Source: Achromobacter sp. MYb9 | GTDB lineage: Bacteria; Pseudomonadota; Gammaproteobacteria; Burkholderiales; Burkholderiaceae_B | NCBI RefSeq assembly: GCF_002975275.1 | Contig: NZ_PCOQ01000001.1 | Coordinates: 864,092 to 928,091 of the forward strand | Reading direction: 5' to 3' | DNA length: 64,000 nucleotides | Shown: piece by piece, positions 53,562-62,760 of the stretch | Position numbering within the stretch: the stretch's first letter is position 1 | How the letters are laid out: every line of letters starts with the position of its first letter | The notes under the pieces: generated by a model | Databases searched by the model: none | Seen by the model: the letters and a program-made list of their open reading frames with translations, nothing else | What the model was told of the DNA's origin: nothing | Position numbers and translations under genes: made by a program

Positions 53562-55288
53562 CTGCCTGGCTCCTTGAGACCAGCAACAATCGTGGATTCA
53601 AATGGCGCGTCCGGCCGCACCCCCATCAGCCTCAGGCTCCCCCCCACGATATGGGAGAACACGGGCGCGGCGATCGCGCCGCCGTAATAACCGCCGACCG
53701 TCGGCTCGTCGATGGACACGGCCACCACGATCTTCGGATCCGACACCGGAGCGAAGCCCACATACGAGCTCCGATAACGCTGCATGCTGTACTTGCCGTC
53801 GACGATCTTGCGCGCGGTGCCGCTCTTGCCGGCCACGCGGTAACCCTGCACCTGCGCGGCCTTCGTGCCTTCGGGGCCGGCGGCCGCTTCAAGCATCGCG
53901 CGCACCATGGCGGTCGTCTTGGGCGTATAGATCTTGACGCTGGTGGGGTCGCTGTCGCGCTTGACCAGCGTCAGCGACACCATGTCGCCGTTGCGCGCGA
54001 ACACGGTGTAGGCGCGCGCCACTTGCAGCAGCGACACGGACAGGCCGTAGCCATAAGCCATCGTCGCTTTCTCGATCAGGCGCCAGCGGTCCCAGGGGCG
54101 CAAGCGGCCGGGCGCGGCGCCGGGGAATCCCACTTGAGGCGCCTGGCCCAGGCCCAATTCGGTGAAGCGGTCCCACATTTCGCGGGATTCCAACTTCTCG
54201 GAGATCATGGTCATGCCGATATTGCTGGACTTGCGCAGCACGCCGGCCACGTCCAACGTGCCGTTGCGGCTCACGTCGCTGATCGTGCTGCCCTGATAGC
54301 TGAAGCGGCCATTGCCGGTTTCGAACAGCGTCGAGGTCGTGATCCGGCCCAGGTCCAGCGCCAGCGCGGCGGTGAACGGCTTCATGATCGAGCCGGGCTC
54401 GAACGTATCGGTAATGGCCTGGTTGCGCAGCTTGGACCCGTGAAAGGACTCGCGCTTGTTCGGATCGAAAGTCGGCACGTTGGCCAGCGCCAGGATTTCG
54501 CCCGTATGCACGTCCACGACCACGGCGGTAGCGCCCTTGGCCTGGTGCTTGTCCATGGCGTCCTTCAATTCCTTGAACACCAGGTACTGCAAACGCGTAT
54601 CGATGGACAGGCGCAAGTCGCGGCCGTCCACCGGCAACGTCACGGCCTGCACGTCTTCAATGACCCGGCCCAGCCGGTCCTTGATGACGCGGCGGCTGCC
54701 GGGGCGGCCAGACAGCTGCTGGTTGAACGTCAGTTCGACGCCTTCCTGGCCTTGGTCTTCGACGCTGTTGAAGCCCACCACGTGGGCCATCACGTCGCCG
54801 TCCGGGTAGTAGCGGCGGGTCTCGGGTTGCTGGTGCACGCCAGCCATGCCCAACTGTTTGATCTTGTCGGCCACGTCCATCGGGACCTGGCGCTTCAGGT
54901 AGACGAAGTTCTTGTCTTCATCGACCAGGCGGTGACGCAAATCGGCCACCGGCATGTCCAGCAGCTTGGCCAGCGTGTCCATCTGCGCAGGCGTGCCCTG
55001 CTTGGCGTCTTCCGGAATCGCCCAAATGGCGCGCGCCGGCACGCTGGAAGCCAGCACCGCGCCGTTGCGGTCCATGATCTTGCCGCGCGTGGCCGCCAGC
55101 GTCAGGGTGCGTTCATAGCGGCGTTCGCCCTGCTGCTGCAGAAACTCCGTCGACAGCCCTTGCAGGAAGAGCGCGCGGCCAGCCAGCACGGTGAAGCCGC
55201 CAAACAGCAGGATCAGCACCAGGCGCGCGCGCCAGGTGGGCAGTTGCCCACGCAGCACGGGGTTGTCGAAGAAGGGAACGCGTTTCAT
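53558..55288 (-). CDS. ftsI: penicillin-binding protein 3 (FtsI), septal transpeptidase
   Basis: A class B PBP of 576 residues with an N-terminal membrane anchor (about 20-42), a pedestal domain with RGKIMDRNGAVLA, and a transpeptidase domain. The serine triad motifs are FEPGSIMKPF (SxxK), RKSSNIGM (SxN) and AGKSGTARK (KSG). It crosslinks septal peptidoglycan together with FtsW. Four-base overlaps with ftsL and murE-murF. Confidence 0.97.
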   Translation of the reverse strand: MKRVPFFDNPVLRGQLPTWRARLVLILLFGGFTVLAGRALFLQGLSTEFLQQQGERRYERTLTLAATRGKIMDRNGAVLASSVPARAIWAIPEDAKQGTPAQMDTLAKLLDMPVADLRHRLVDEDKNFVYLKRQVPMDVADKIKQLGMAGVHQQPETRRYYPDGDVMAHVVGFNSVEDQGQEGVELTFNQQLSGRPGSRRVIKDRLGRVIEDVQAVTLPVDGRDLRLSIDTRLQYLVFKELKDAMDKHQAKGATAVVVDVHTGEILALANVPTFDPNKRESFHGSKLRNQAITDTFEPGSIMKPFTAALALDLGRITTSTLFETGNGRFSYQGSTISDVSRNGTLDVAGVLRKSSNIGMTMISEKLESREMWDRFTELGLGQAPQVGFPGAAPGRLRPWDRWRLIEKATMAYGYGLSVSLLQVARAYTVFARNGDMVSLTLVKRDSDPTSVKIYTPKTTAMVRAMLEAAAGPEGTKAAQVQGYRVAGKSGTARKIVDGKYSMQRYRSSYVGFAPVSDPKIVVAVSIDEPTVGGYYGGAIAAPVFSHIVGGSLRLMGVRPDAPFESTIVAGLKEPGR

Positions 55289-55575
55289 TGCGCGCCCCCA
55301 GCGGTGGAGACGGGCGCTTGATTCAGATACAGCGTGCGGTCCGGAACGATGGGAATCATCTTCAGGCCGTCGCGTGCAATCACATCGACCCGCGCGTTGC
55401 GGGCGAGTTCGGCGCGGTCAAGCTGCAACCGGCGCCAATTGGTTTCCAGGTCGCGTTCCTGAGCCTGATCACGTCCCAGCTCCACAAAGAGCTGACGCGA
55501 CTGATACCGGCTGGTGACCAGGGAAATGGCCGACAGCATCAGTAAAGCCGCAATGATCAAGTTGACACGACCCAT
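55285..55575 (-). CDS. ftsL: cell division protein FtsL
   Basis: A 96-residue bitopic protein: membrane helix at residues ~4-22, then a periplasmic coiled coil (ELGRDQAQERDLETNWRRLQ) that pairs with FtsB and activates FtsWI. Its ATG shares one base with the rsmH stop (TAATG). Small size, position and topology make the call secure even though FtsL sequences are poorly conserved. Confidence 0.92.
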   Translation of the reverse strand: MGRVNLIIAALLMLSAISLVTSRYQSRQLFVELGRDQAQERDLETNWRRLQLDRAELARNARVDVIARDGLKMIPIVPDRTLYLNQAPVSTAGGAQ

Positions 55576-56672
55576 TAGCGCCGCCCTCCCTTGCCGCCGC
55601 GGCGAGGCGGCGGAGCCAGGTCGCTGCCGGGCAGCGAGCCGATCTTCACGAACGCGAAACCGCCCTCGGGGGGCAGCGGCGTTTCGGTGCGTTCGGCAAC
55701 GCGCAGGACAGCGGAGCGGGCGCGGGCATTGCCCGAGACCTCGTCGTCTTCAGCCTGGACACGGCCAAGGGAACGCAGGATCGGCTGGGGCATTTCGCTT
55801 TCACGCAGCGGCAGGCGTGCATGCGCGGCGGCCGGCCGAGCCGCCGCCACGATGCACTGCTTGACCATGCGGTCTTCAAGCGAATGAAAGCTGATCACCG
55901 CCAACCTCCCCCCCGGAGCAAGCAGGTCTAGAGCTGCCGCGAGGGTGCGCGCGAGCTCTTCGAGTTCCCGATTGATGTAAATCCGTAAAGCTTGAAAGGT
56001 GCGTGTGGCCGGATGCTGCCCCTTTTCGCGCGTGCGGACGGCGCTGGCGACGCACTCGGCAAGCTCGAGCGTGGTGCGCAGCGGCCTTGTTGCGCGGCGA
56101 GCAGCAATCGCCTTTGCAACCTGAAAAGCAAACCGTTCTTCGCCATAATCCGCTATGACCTCCCGCATCTCATCCACACTGGCTTGCGCCAGCCAATCCG
56201 CCACCGTGGGACCACGAGTGGTGTCCATCCGCATATCGAGCGGGCCGTCTCGCATGAACGAGAAACCACGCTCGGCATCATCGATCTGAGGCGACGACAC
56301 GCCCAGATCCAGCATCACGCCATCGACCTTGCCGATGCCGAGCTGCTCCAATTCTTCGGCCATGGTGGCAAAGCCGCCATGGATAACCGTGACCCGGGGG
56401 TCCGCCGCCGCCAACGCGCGGGCTACAGCGATTGCCTCGGGATCCTTGTCGAACACCACCAGCCGGGCTTCCTTGCCCAAACGCCCAAGCAGCTCGCGAC
56501 TGTGCCCGCCCCGGCCAAAAGTGCCGTCGACAAACACGCCGCGTTCCGCCCGCGTAGCCGTATCCGGCTCGGTCTGCATGTGCGACCGTGTCGCGCCCTT
56601 GCCGCCGAAGTCGGGCAGCAGTAGTGCGTCCACCGTCGGCTCCAGCAGAACGGGCCGATGTTCGAATTCCAT
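55575..56672 (-). CDS. rsmH: 16S rRNA (cytosine-1402-N4)-methyltransferase
   Basis: RsmH (MraW) methylates C1402 of 16S rRNA. The 365-residue protein has [13 protein letters not shown], the SAM motif [52 protein letters not shown] and [14 protein letters not shown]. It is longer than E. coli RsmH (313), with an insertion near residues 25-45 ([13 protein letters not shown]) and a Pro/Gly-rich basic C-terminal tail. Seven bases follow mraZ. Confidence 0.96.
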   Translation of the reverse strand: MEFEHRPVLLEPTVDALLLPDFGGKGATRSHMQTEPDTATRAERGVFVDGTFGRGGHSRELLGRLGKEARLVVFDKDPEAIAVARALAAADPRVTVIHGGFATMAEELEQLGIGKVDGVMLDLGVSSPQIDDAERGFSFMRDGPLDMRMDTTRGPTVADWLAQASVDEMREVIADYGEERFAFQVAKAIAARRATRPLRTTLELAECVASAVRTREKGQHPATRTFQALRIYINRELEELARTLAAALDLLAPGGRLAVISFHSLEDRMVKQCIVAAARPAAAHARLPLRESEMPQPILRSLGRVQAEDDEVSGNARARSAVLRVAERTETPLPPEGGFAFVKIGSLPGSDLAPPPRRGGKGGRR

Positions 56673-56679
56673 AGATTTT

Positions 56680-57108
56680 TCAGAACGAAAACTGATTCAA
56701 CACATCCGGCATACCCTTGGCCAAGTCTTCAGCCTCGCGGCTGGCCAGGGTAGCGGCGTCCCACAGCTCGAAGTGCGCGCCCAGACCGAGCAGCATCACA
56801 TCGCGCGTCATACCGGAAGCGTTGCGCAGTTCAGGAGCGATCAGGACCCGGCCGGAGCCATCCAGTTCCACGTCCTGAGCGTTGCCGAGCAACAGCCGCT
56901 GCAACGCACGAGCCGTCATGGGAAAGGCGGCGATCTGCTCGCGCTTCTTTTCCCACTCCGGCCGCGGGTACACCAGCAAGCAGCCGTCGGGGTGGCGGGT
57001 CAGGGTCAGCCGGCCATCGGCCTGCGACATCAGCGCGTCACGATGCCGGGTCGGAATCGAAATCCGTCCCTTGGCATCCAGCGTGAGTGCGCTGCTTCCC
57101 TGAAACAC
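56680..57108 (-). CDS. mraZ: transcriptional regulator MraZ
   Basis: MraZ is an AbrB-like DNA-binding protein that represses its own dcw operon in E. coli. From GTG 57108 the product is 142 residues, the usual family length, starting [25 protein letters not shown], with the second DAKGR-like repeat [13 protein letters not shown]. In-frame GTG codons lie at 57111 and 57132; the latter would place part of the MraZ box inside the gene, so I prefer 57108. It is the first gene of the cluster. Confidence 0.94.
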   Translation of the reverse strand: MFQGSSALTLDAKGRISIPTRHRDALMSQADGRLTLTRHPDGCLLVYPRPEWEKKREQIAAFPMTARALQRLLLGNAQDVELDGSGRVLIAPELRNASGMTRDVMLLGLGAHFELWDAATLASREAEDLAKGMPDVLNQFSF

Positions 57109-57116
57109 CACTTTTA

Positions 57117-57151
57117 CCCCACTTAATTGCACAATTTCCTACTATTTCCCA
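57117..57151 (-). promoter_or_regulatory. MraZ box: four 5-mers at 10-bp period
   Basis: On the minus strand TGGGA (57151-57147), TAGGA (57141-57137), TGCAA (57131-57127) and TGGGG (57121-57117) start exactly ten bases apart. The known MraZ operator is a series of TGGGN repeats separated by five bases. Two units here fit fully, one has a single change and one is degenerate. The last unit lies nine bases before the mraZ start, overlapping the ribosome-binding region. Confidence 0.75.
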
Positions 57152-57236
57152 CTCTACGGTATGGCACAGGGGCGGTCAAGCGCGTGGTTGCAATTTTTTC
57201 AATCACAACAAGGACTTAGACCAATATGTAAAACCG

Positions 57237-57270
57237 CAAAAAGAAAAACCTCCTAATAAATCAGGAGGTT
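57237..57270 (-). terminator. terminator downstream of rnpB
   Basis: On the minus strand AACCTCCT pairs with AGGAGGTT around an eight-base loop and is followed by TTTTTCTTTTT. It lies about 210 bases after the 3' end of the RNase P RNA and before the mraZ promoter. Further inverted repeats (CCGCAA/TTGCGG, AAGGACTT/AAGTCCTT) surround it. The stretch 57271-57478 holds no other feature I can name. Confidence 0.8.
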
Positions 57271-57478
57271 GCGGCGCACACTACAAGTCCTTCTTCAGAA
57301 GTAGCGCCTAAGGATGACTTTGCATTGTTTTACGAAGGGCCGGATCGCCCGTTCTGGCGAGGCTTCCCGCCCGACGCACCGCCCGTGGCCGCCAAAAAAA
57401 TGCTGCGGCCGCCACTGCCGGGCGCGGGCCAGCGCGGCCAGGCTTCAAGCCTGGCCAACTCGTGGGTGGGAATTCGAT

Positions 57479-57883
57479 GCAAGACGGGTCTATAGGCCGG
57501 ATTCTGTACACCAGGTTTCCCTGGCGGACGATCATTCCTCTGCGCGGATCATTGCTGAGCCGCTCTAGCCACCTACCCGCATGCTTGGACGGAGCCGCCC
57601 TTCGCGACCCGAGGGTCGCACGCATGCCTATTTGATGTTGCTCCGGGTAGAGGTTGCCGCGTTTCACCCTGCGATGCCGCCCTTCGTTGCCGATTGGCGA
57701 GACACGGAGATGGCCGTATCTGTGCGTGCAAGCACGCCCGCGCCGCAGTCTCGTCTCTGTGGCCCTATTCCTCAACCGCGCCCGAGGACGCGGCCGGACG
57801 GCCGTTAGCCGTTACCCTGCCCTATGGAGTCCGGACCTTCCTCGATGGATTCGCATCCACCGCGATCGCCCGACCCGCCTTGC
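57479..57883 (-). ncRNA. rnpB: RNase P RNA (class A)
   Basis: Catalytic RNA that trims the 5' leader of pre-tRNAs. On the minus strand the universally conserved 5' block GAGGAAGGTCCGGACTCC, followed by ATAGGGCAGGG, lies near 57850-57820, and the 3' conserved block ACAGAATCCGGCCTAT near 57508-57493. The ends were set by helix P1: GCAAGGCGGGT at the 5' end pairs (one G-U) with ACCCGTCTTGC at the 3' end, giving about 405 bases. Exact ends may differ by a few bases. The promoter lies in the 140-base divergent gap with uup. Confidence 0.93.
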
Positions 57884-58024
57884 GGTGGCTATTCTATTAC
57901 AGGTTGCCGCTCCGTCCCCCACGACAGCGCCAAGGGGGTGCGCCGACCTCCCGCAAACGGGCTCGCGGGGTTCCTGCGACAATACGCCCTGATCCGCTTA
58001 GACGCCGCAAAAACGACCCGATAC

Positions 58025-59854
58025 ATGGCCCTCGCTACTCTCATCACTCTTACCGACATCCAGCTGGCCTATGGCCACCACCCGCTGCTGGACCACGCCG
58101 ACTTCGCCATCCAGGCCGGCGAGCGCATCGGCCTCATCGGCCGCAACGGCGCGGGCAAGTCGTCGCTGCTGAGGTTGCTGGACGGCAGAACGCTTCCAGA
58201 CGACGGCGACATCGCCCGCAGCTCGGGCCTGCGCGTGGCCACGGTCGAACAAGAGCCCGAGCTGGACGAAAACGCCACGGTGTTCGATGTCGTCTGCAAC
58301 GTGGAAGGCGACCACGAAGACTGGCAACGCCCCTCGCGCGTGCGCGCCATACTGGAAAAGCTGGGCCTGCCCGCTGACGTGCAGATCGCCGGCCTGTCCG
58401 GCGGCACCCGCAAGCGCGTCGCCCTGGCGCGCGCCCTTGTCGAAGAGCCCGACCTCCTGCTGCTGGACGAACCCACCAACCACCTCGACTTCGACGGCAT
58501 CGCCTGGCTGGAAGAGATGCTGCGCAGCTGGCGCGGCGCCGCGGTCATCATCACCCACGATCGCCGCTTCCTGGACGCCGTCACCACTCGCATCGTCGAA
58601 CTGGACCGCGGCCGCCTGCTCAGTTTCCCGGGCAACTTCTCCCAGTGGCAAGAGCGCAAGGCTCAGTGGCTGGAATCCGAACGCCTGGAACAGGCCCGAT
58701 TCGACAAGCTTCTGGCGCAAGAGGAAGTCTGGATCCGCAAAGGCGTCGAAGCCCGCCGCACCCGCAATGAAGGCCGGGTACGCCGCCTGGAAAGCCTGCG
58801 CGTGCAGCGCGCCGAGCGCCGTGAGCGCATCGGTGACGTCTCGCTGGCGCTGGCGGAAGGCCAGCGCTCGGGCAAGCTCGTGGCCGAACTCGAACATGTC
58901 GGCAAGACCTTCGGCGACAAGATCGTGGTGGACGACTACTCCACAACCATTCTGCGCGGCGACCGTATCGGCATCGTCGGTCCCAACGGCGCCGGCAAGA
59001 CGACCCTGCTAAAGCTCATCCTGGGCGAAATGCAGCCGGACACCGGCACCACGCGCCTGGGCACCAACGTGGCTGTGGCCTACTTCGACCAAATGCGCGC
59101 GCAGCTGGACGAAAACGCCTCGCTCGTCGACATCATCAGCCCGGGCAGCGAATGGGTCGAAATCGGCGGCACCCGCAAGCATGTCATGACGTACCTGGGC
59201 GACTTCCTGTTTTCGCCCGCCCGCGCCGGTTCCCCGGTGCGCAGCCTGTCCGGCGGCGAACGCGCCCGCCTGTTGCTGGCGCGCCTGTTCGCCCGCCCCG
59301 CGAACGTGCTGGTGCTGGACGAACCCACCAACGACCTGGACATCGAAACGCTGGAACTGCTGGAAGAGCTCCTCCAGGAATACGCCGGCACCGTACTCCT
59401 TGTCAGCCATGATCGCGCGTTTCTGAACAACGTCGTCACGCAGACCATCGCCTACGAGGGCGAAGGCCGCTGGCGCGACTACGTCGGCGGCTACGACGAA
59501 TGGGTTGCCCAGCGCCCCGCCTCCCGCCCGGCCCACGCCGCCGATGCGGACGCCGACGCCAAGCCCGTCGACGAAAGCGCGGCGCGTGGCAAGGTCGCCA
59601 AACCCAAGCCGGCCAAGGCGACCAAGATAAACGCATGGGACTTGCGCGAACTCGAAGGCTTGCCTGACGCCATCGCCGCCCTGGAAGCGCAACAGGCTGA
59701 ACTGGCCGGGAAACTGGCGGACGGAAGCCTTTACCGCGATGCCCCCGCCGAAGTCGATCGCATCAATGGCGAACTCGCCAAATTGGAAAGCGAACTCGAA
59801 GAACGATTCGCCCGCTGGGAATTGCTGGAAGCGCGCCGCGACGGCACGCTCTGA
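58025..59854 (+). CDS. uup: ABC-F ATPase (Uup-like)
   Basis: A soluble 609-residue protein with two ABC cassettes and no membrane part. Cassette 1 has GRNGAGKSSLLRLL and LSGGTRKRVALARALVEEPDLLLLDEPTNHLD. Cassette 2 has GPNGAGKTTLLKLILG and LSGGERARLLLARLF (quoted in parts). A linker with Arg-rich helices lies between them. After a Lys/Ala-rich segment the C-terminal ~60 residues form a coiled coil (EGLPDAIAALEAQQAELAGK), as in Uup, which binds branched DNA and ribosomes. ATG 58025 begins MALATLITLTDIQ; upstream in-frame codons overlap the rnpB promoter. Confidence 0.93.
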   Translation: MALATLITLTDIQLAYGHHPLLDHADFAIQAGERIGLIGRNGAGKSSLLRLLDGRTLPDDGDIARSSGLRVATVEQEPELDENATVFDVVCNVEGDHEDWQRPSRVRAILEKLGLPADVQIAGLSGGTRKRVALARALVEEPDLLLLDEPTNHLDFDGIAWLEEMLRSWRGAAVIITHDRRFLDAVTTRIVELDRGRLLSFPGNFSQWQERKAQWLESERLEQARFDKLLAQEEVWIRKGVEARRTRNEGRVRRLESLRVQRAERRERIGDVSLALAEGQRSGKLVAELEHVGKTFGDKIVVDDYSTTILRGDRIGIVGPNGAGKTTLLKLILGEMQPDTGTTRLGTNVAVAYFDQMRAQLDENASLVDIISPGSEWVEIGGTRKHVMTYLGDFLFSPARAGSPVRSLSGGERARLLLARLFARPANVLVLDEPTNDLDIETLELLEELLQEYAGTVLLVSHDRAFLNNVVTQTIAYEGEGRWRDYVGGYDEWVAQRPASRPAHAADADADAKPVDESAARGKVAKPKPAKATKINAWDLRELEGLPDAIAALEAQQAELAGKLADGSLYRDAPAEVDRINGELAKLESELEERFARWELLEARRDGTL

Positions 59855-59916
59855 TGGCACGCGCTGACGTCAACCACTGACGTCACCTCTATATATAGAG
59901 CACTTTCATCACGCGG

Positions 59917-59954
59917 TAAAAAAAACGGGGGAACGGCGCACAGCCGCTCCCCCG
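59917..59954 (-). terminator. terminator of pyrC
   Basis: On the minus strand a 12-bp stem (CGGGGGAGCGGC/GCCGTTCCCCCG, one mismatch-like G-U pair) with a five-base loop is followed by eight T. It lies about 44 bases after the pyrC stop. A 14-bp palindrome CTCTATATATAGAG precedes it at 59887. Confidence 0.82.
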
Positions 59955-59997
59955 CTTGTTATTCGCCGATACGCGCCGCTTCCGGCGCATCGGTTGT

Positions 59998-61062
59998 TCA
60001 GACTTTGGCGCGCCAGGCCAGCGCTTCGCCAGCCGCCAGCGGCACCAGCGTCGTGTTGCCAAATTCCAGCTCGTCCGGCACCTGGTACGTTTCGCGCAGC
60101 AAGGTCAACGTGCCGGTGTTTCGCGGCAAACCATAGAAGTCCGGGCCGTGGAAGCTGGCAAAACCCTCCAGCTTATCCAGCTTGCCCGCCGCTTCAAACG
60201 CCGTCGCGTACAGCTCCATCGCGTGCAGTGCCGTGTAGCAGCCGGCACAGCCGCACGCATGTTCCTTCAAACCACGCGCGTGCGGCGCACTGTCGGTGCC
60301 CAGGAAGAAGCGCGGGCTACCGCTGGTGGCGGCCTCGACCAGCGCCAGGCGATGCGTCTCGCGCTTCAAGATCGGCAGGCAATAAAAATGCGGACGCACA
60401 CCGCCCTGGAAGATCGCATTACGGTTGTACAGCATGTGCTGCGGCGTGATCGTCGCGGCGATCGGCCCTTCGGCGTCGCGCACATACTCCGCGCCTTCCT
60501 TCGTCGTGATGTGTTCGAACACCACCTTCAAAGCCGGAAACGCGCGGCGTAGCGGCTTCATGACGCGTTCCACGAAAATCGCCTCGCGATCGAACACATC
60601 AATCGCCGGGTCGGTTACTTCACCGTGCACCAGCAGCGGCATGCCGCACTTTTCCAAAGCTTCCAACGCCTTCGCGCACTTGCCGAGCAAATCAGTGACG
60701 CCCGCGTCGGAGTTGGTCGTCGCGCCGGCCGGATACAGCTTCACCGCATAGACCTGGCCCGACTCGTGCGCGCGGAAGATCTCTTCCGCCGAGGTGTTGT
60801 CGGTCAGATAAAGCGTCATCAGCGGCGTGAAGGCGCCCGGGTTGCCACCGGCTTTGCGCAGTGCCTCCAGGATCCGGCCACGATAGGCCAGCGCCTGCTC
60901 GGTGGTCGTCACCGGCGGCCTCAGGTTCGGCATGATGATGGCGCGCGCGAACTGGCGCGCGGTATCCGCCACCACGGCTTCCAGCGCCGCGCCATCGCGC
61001 AAGTGCAGGTGCCAATCATCGGGGCGGGTGATCGTGAGTTGATTCGTGTTGGGAGTAGACAT
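59998..61062 (-). CDS. pyrC: dihydroorotase
   Basis: This enzyme closes carbamoyl-aspartate to dihydroorotate in pyrimidine synthesis. The 354-residue protein is class II, like E. coli PyrC. Zinc ligands: [10 protein letters not shown]; the carboxylated Lys in [12 protein letters not shown]; His in LLVHGEVTD and FEHITTKEG; and the catalytic Asp in [11 protein letters not shown]. The substrate loop also looks complete. It is nine bases downstream of the M20 amidohydrolase, probably one operon. Confidence 0.97.
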   Translation of the reverse strand: MSTPNTNQLTITRPDDWHLHLRDGAALEAVVADTARQFARAIIMPNLRPPVTTTEQALAYRGRILEALRKAGGNPGAFTPLMTLYLTDNTSAEEIFRAHESGQVYAVKLYPAGATTNSDAGVTDLLGKCAKALEALEKCGMPLLVHGEVTDPAIDVFDREAIFVERVMKPLRRAFPALKVVFEHITTKEGAEYVRDAEGPIAATITPQHMLYNRNAIFQGGVRPHFYCLPILKRETHRLALVEAATSGSPRFFLGTDSAPHARGLKEHACGCAGCYTALHAMELYATAFEAAGKLDKLEGFASFHGPDFYGLPRNTGTLTLLRETYQVPDELEFGNTTLVPLAAGEALAWRAKV

Positions 61063-61071
61063 GGAAGCTTC

Positions 61072-62265
61072 TTAATCTGCCAGCGGCATGCCCCGTTCTG
61101 CCAGCGCGCAAAACATCGCGCTGCCCAGGGGAATGACGGCATCGTTGAAATCAAAATGCGAGTTATGCAGCACGCAGCCCGACTCGGCGCCGCCTTGGCC
61201 CAGACGGAAATACGCACCGGGCTTGCTTTGCAACATGAACGAAAAATCTTCGGAACCCATCGACGGTACCAGATCGCGCACCACGTTTTCCTTGCCGATC
61301 ATCTCGGTCGCGATGTCGGCCACCAGATTCGCGTGCTGCGGCGTGTTCAAGGTTGCGGGGTAGATGCGCTCGTAAATCAGCTCGGCCGAACCACCAAACG
61401 CGCCGGCGATCGCCGTAACCAGTTCACGCATGCGGGTCTCGACCATTTCCTGGACCGACTTGCGAAACGTCCGCACCGTGCCCACCAACTTGGCTTCACG
61501 CGGGATCACGCTCATTGCGCCCGGATGCCCCGCCTGCATGGATCCGATGGACACTACCGCCGAATCCAGCGGGTTCACATTGCGCGACACGATGGTCTGC
61601 AAGGCCGTGATGATCTGCCCCGCGATCGTCACGGGATCAATCGTCTGATACGGGTGCGCGCCGTGGCCGCCACGGCCCGTGATCTGGATCTCGAAGCGGT
61701 CTGCCGCGGCCATCATCGGCCCCGGGTTGATGCCGATCGTGCCGGGGCGCAGACCCGGCCAGTTATGCAAGGCGTAGATCGCGTCGCACGGGAACGTGTC
61801 GAACAAACCATCTTCAAGCATGGCGCGGGCGCCACCGCGCCCCTCTTCGGCCGGCTGGAATATCAGCACCGCCGTGCCATCGAAATTGCGCGTTTGCGCC
61901 AGGTATTTCGCGGCCCCGATCAACACCGCAGTGTGCCCGTCATGGCCGCAGCCGTGCATCAGGCCCGGCTTGGTGGACTTGTGGCCGAAGTCGTTGTCCT
62001 CCGTCATGGGCAACGCATCCATGTCGGCGCGCAGCCCGATCATGCGCCCGCTGTCGCAACGCTTGCCCCGGATCACGCCCACCACGCCCGTCTTGCCGAT
62101 GCCGCGATGCACCTCGATGCCCAGCGCCTCGAGCGCGCCAGCCACGATCCCGGAGGTGCGGACTTCCTCGAAGCCCAACTCGGGATGTGCATGCAAATCG
62201 CGCCGCAGCGCCGTCAATTCGTCATGAAACAGGCGAATTGATTCCAAAGGAGATCGTGCGTACAT
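61072..62265 (-). CDS. M20-family amidohydrolase, second copy
   Basis: A 397-residue M20D amidohydrolase clearly related to the one at 21421-22617 (same RRDLHAHPELGFEE, GCGHDGHTAVL, FQPAEEG and MGSEDFSFML motifs). All metal ligands are present. It hydrolyses N-acyl amino acids or related amides; the lid segment (AADRFEIQITGRGGHGAHPY) differs from the first copy, so the substrates may differ. Nine bases separate it from pyrC, and it is divergent from the SWIB gene. Confidence 0.92.
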   Translation of the reverse strand: MYARSPLESIRLFHDELTALRRDLHAHPELGFEEVRTSGIVAGALEALGIEVHRGIGKTGVVGVIRGKRCDSGRMIGLRADMDALPMTEDNDFGHKSTKPGLMHGCGHDGHTAVLIGAAKYLAQTRNFDGTAVLIFQPAEEGRGGARAMLEDGLFDTFPCDAIYALHNWPGLRPGTIGINPGPMMAAADRFEIQITGRGGHGAHPYQTIDPVTIAGQIITALQTIVSRNVNPLDSAVVSIGSMQAGHPGAMSVIPREAKLVGTVRTFRKSVQEMVETRMRELVTAIAGAFGGSAELIYERIYPATLNTPQHANLVADIATEMIGKENVVRDLVPSMGSEDFSFMLQSKPGAYFRLGQGGAESGCVLHNSHFDFNDAVIPLGSAMFCALAERGMPLAD

Positions 62266-62412
62266 AGGAGGTTACAGAATGACGTGGTAGGGGGGACAGT
62301 CTGTGCATTTTAGTTGCTACAGAGGATAAATGCCTTTGTCTTTACGAGAGAGACACGTTATGCTCCGGCCGCAGGACAATTTTTCCAACAGCCAGAGAAG
62401 GAGCGCCGCATT

Positions 62413-62691
62413 ATGGCCACAACCTCCAAACCCGCGACCGCGCGCAAGCCGAACGCTGCATTCATGAAGCCCCTGACCCCCAGCGCCGAATTGGCCGCTG
62501 TCATCGGCTCGGAAGCCGTGCCGCGTACCGAGGTCACCAAGAAGATCTGGGAATACATCAAGAAGCACAACCTGCAAGATGCCAGCAACAAGCGCAACAT
62601 CAACGCCGATGCCAAGCTGCGTCCGATCTTTGGCAAGGATCAGGTCACGATGTTCGAACTGACCAAACTGGTCAACGCACATCTGAAGTAA
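62413..62691 (+). CDS. SWIB/MDM2-domain protein
   Basis: A 92-residue basic protein with an N-terminal Lys/Ala/Thr-rich tail and a complete SWIB domain (about 18-92: PLTPSAELAAVIGSE, RTEVTKKIWEYIKKHNLQD, ININ-like NINADAKLRPIFGKDQVTMFEL). The SWIB fold is best known from eukaryotic chromatin remodellers, but single-domain forms occur in chlamydiae and proteobacteria, where DNA compaction has been proposed. AAGGAG lies upstream of ATG 62413. An imperfect hairpin follows (62692-62727). Confidence 0.9.
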   Translation: MATTSKPATARKPNAAFMKPLTPSAELAAVIGSEAVPRTEVTKKIWEYIKKHNLQDASNKRNINADAKLRPIFGKDQVTMFELTKLVNAHLK

Positions 62692-62760
62692 GCAGGCAAA
62701 GGGCGTACCCCGTACGTCCCTGCCTCTTGGATTGTCGCGACGCCCTGGCTCTCCGCCGGG

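Noticed and set aside
50430..53687. Plus-strand frame of 1085 codons antisense to mraY and murE-murF
   Set aside because: Same reason: no ribosome site, no domain, opposite two conserved genes.
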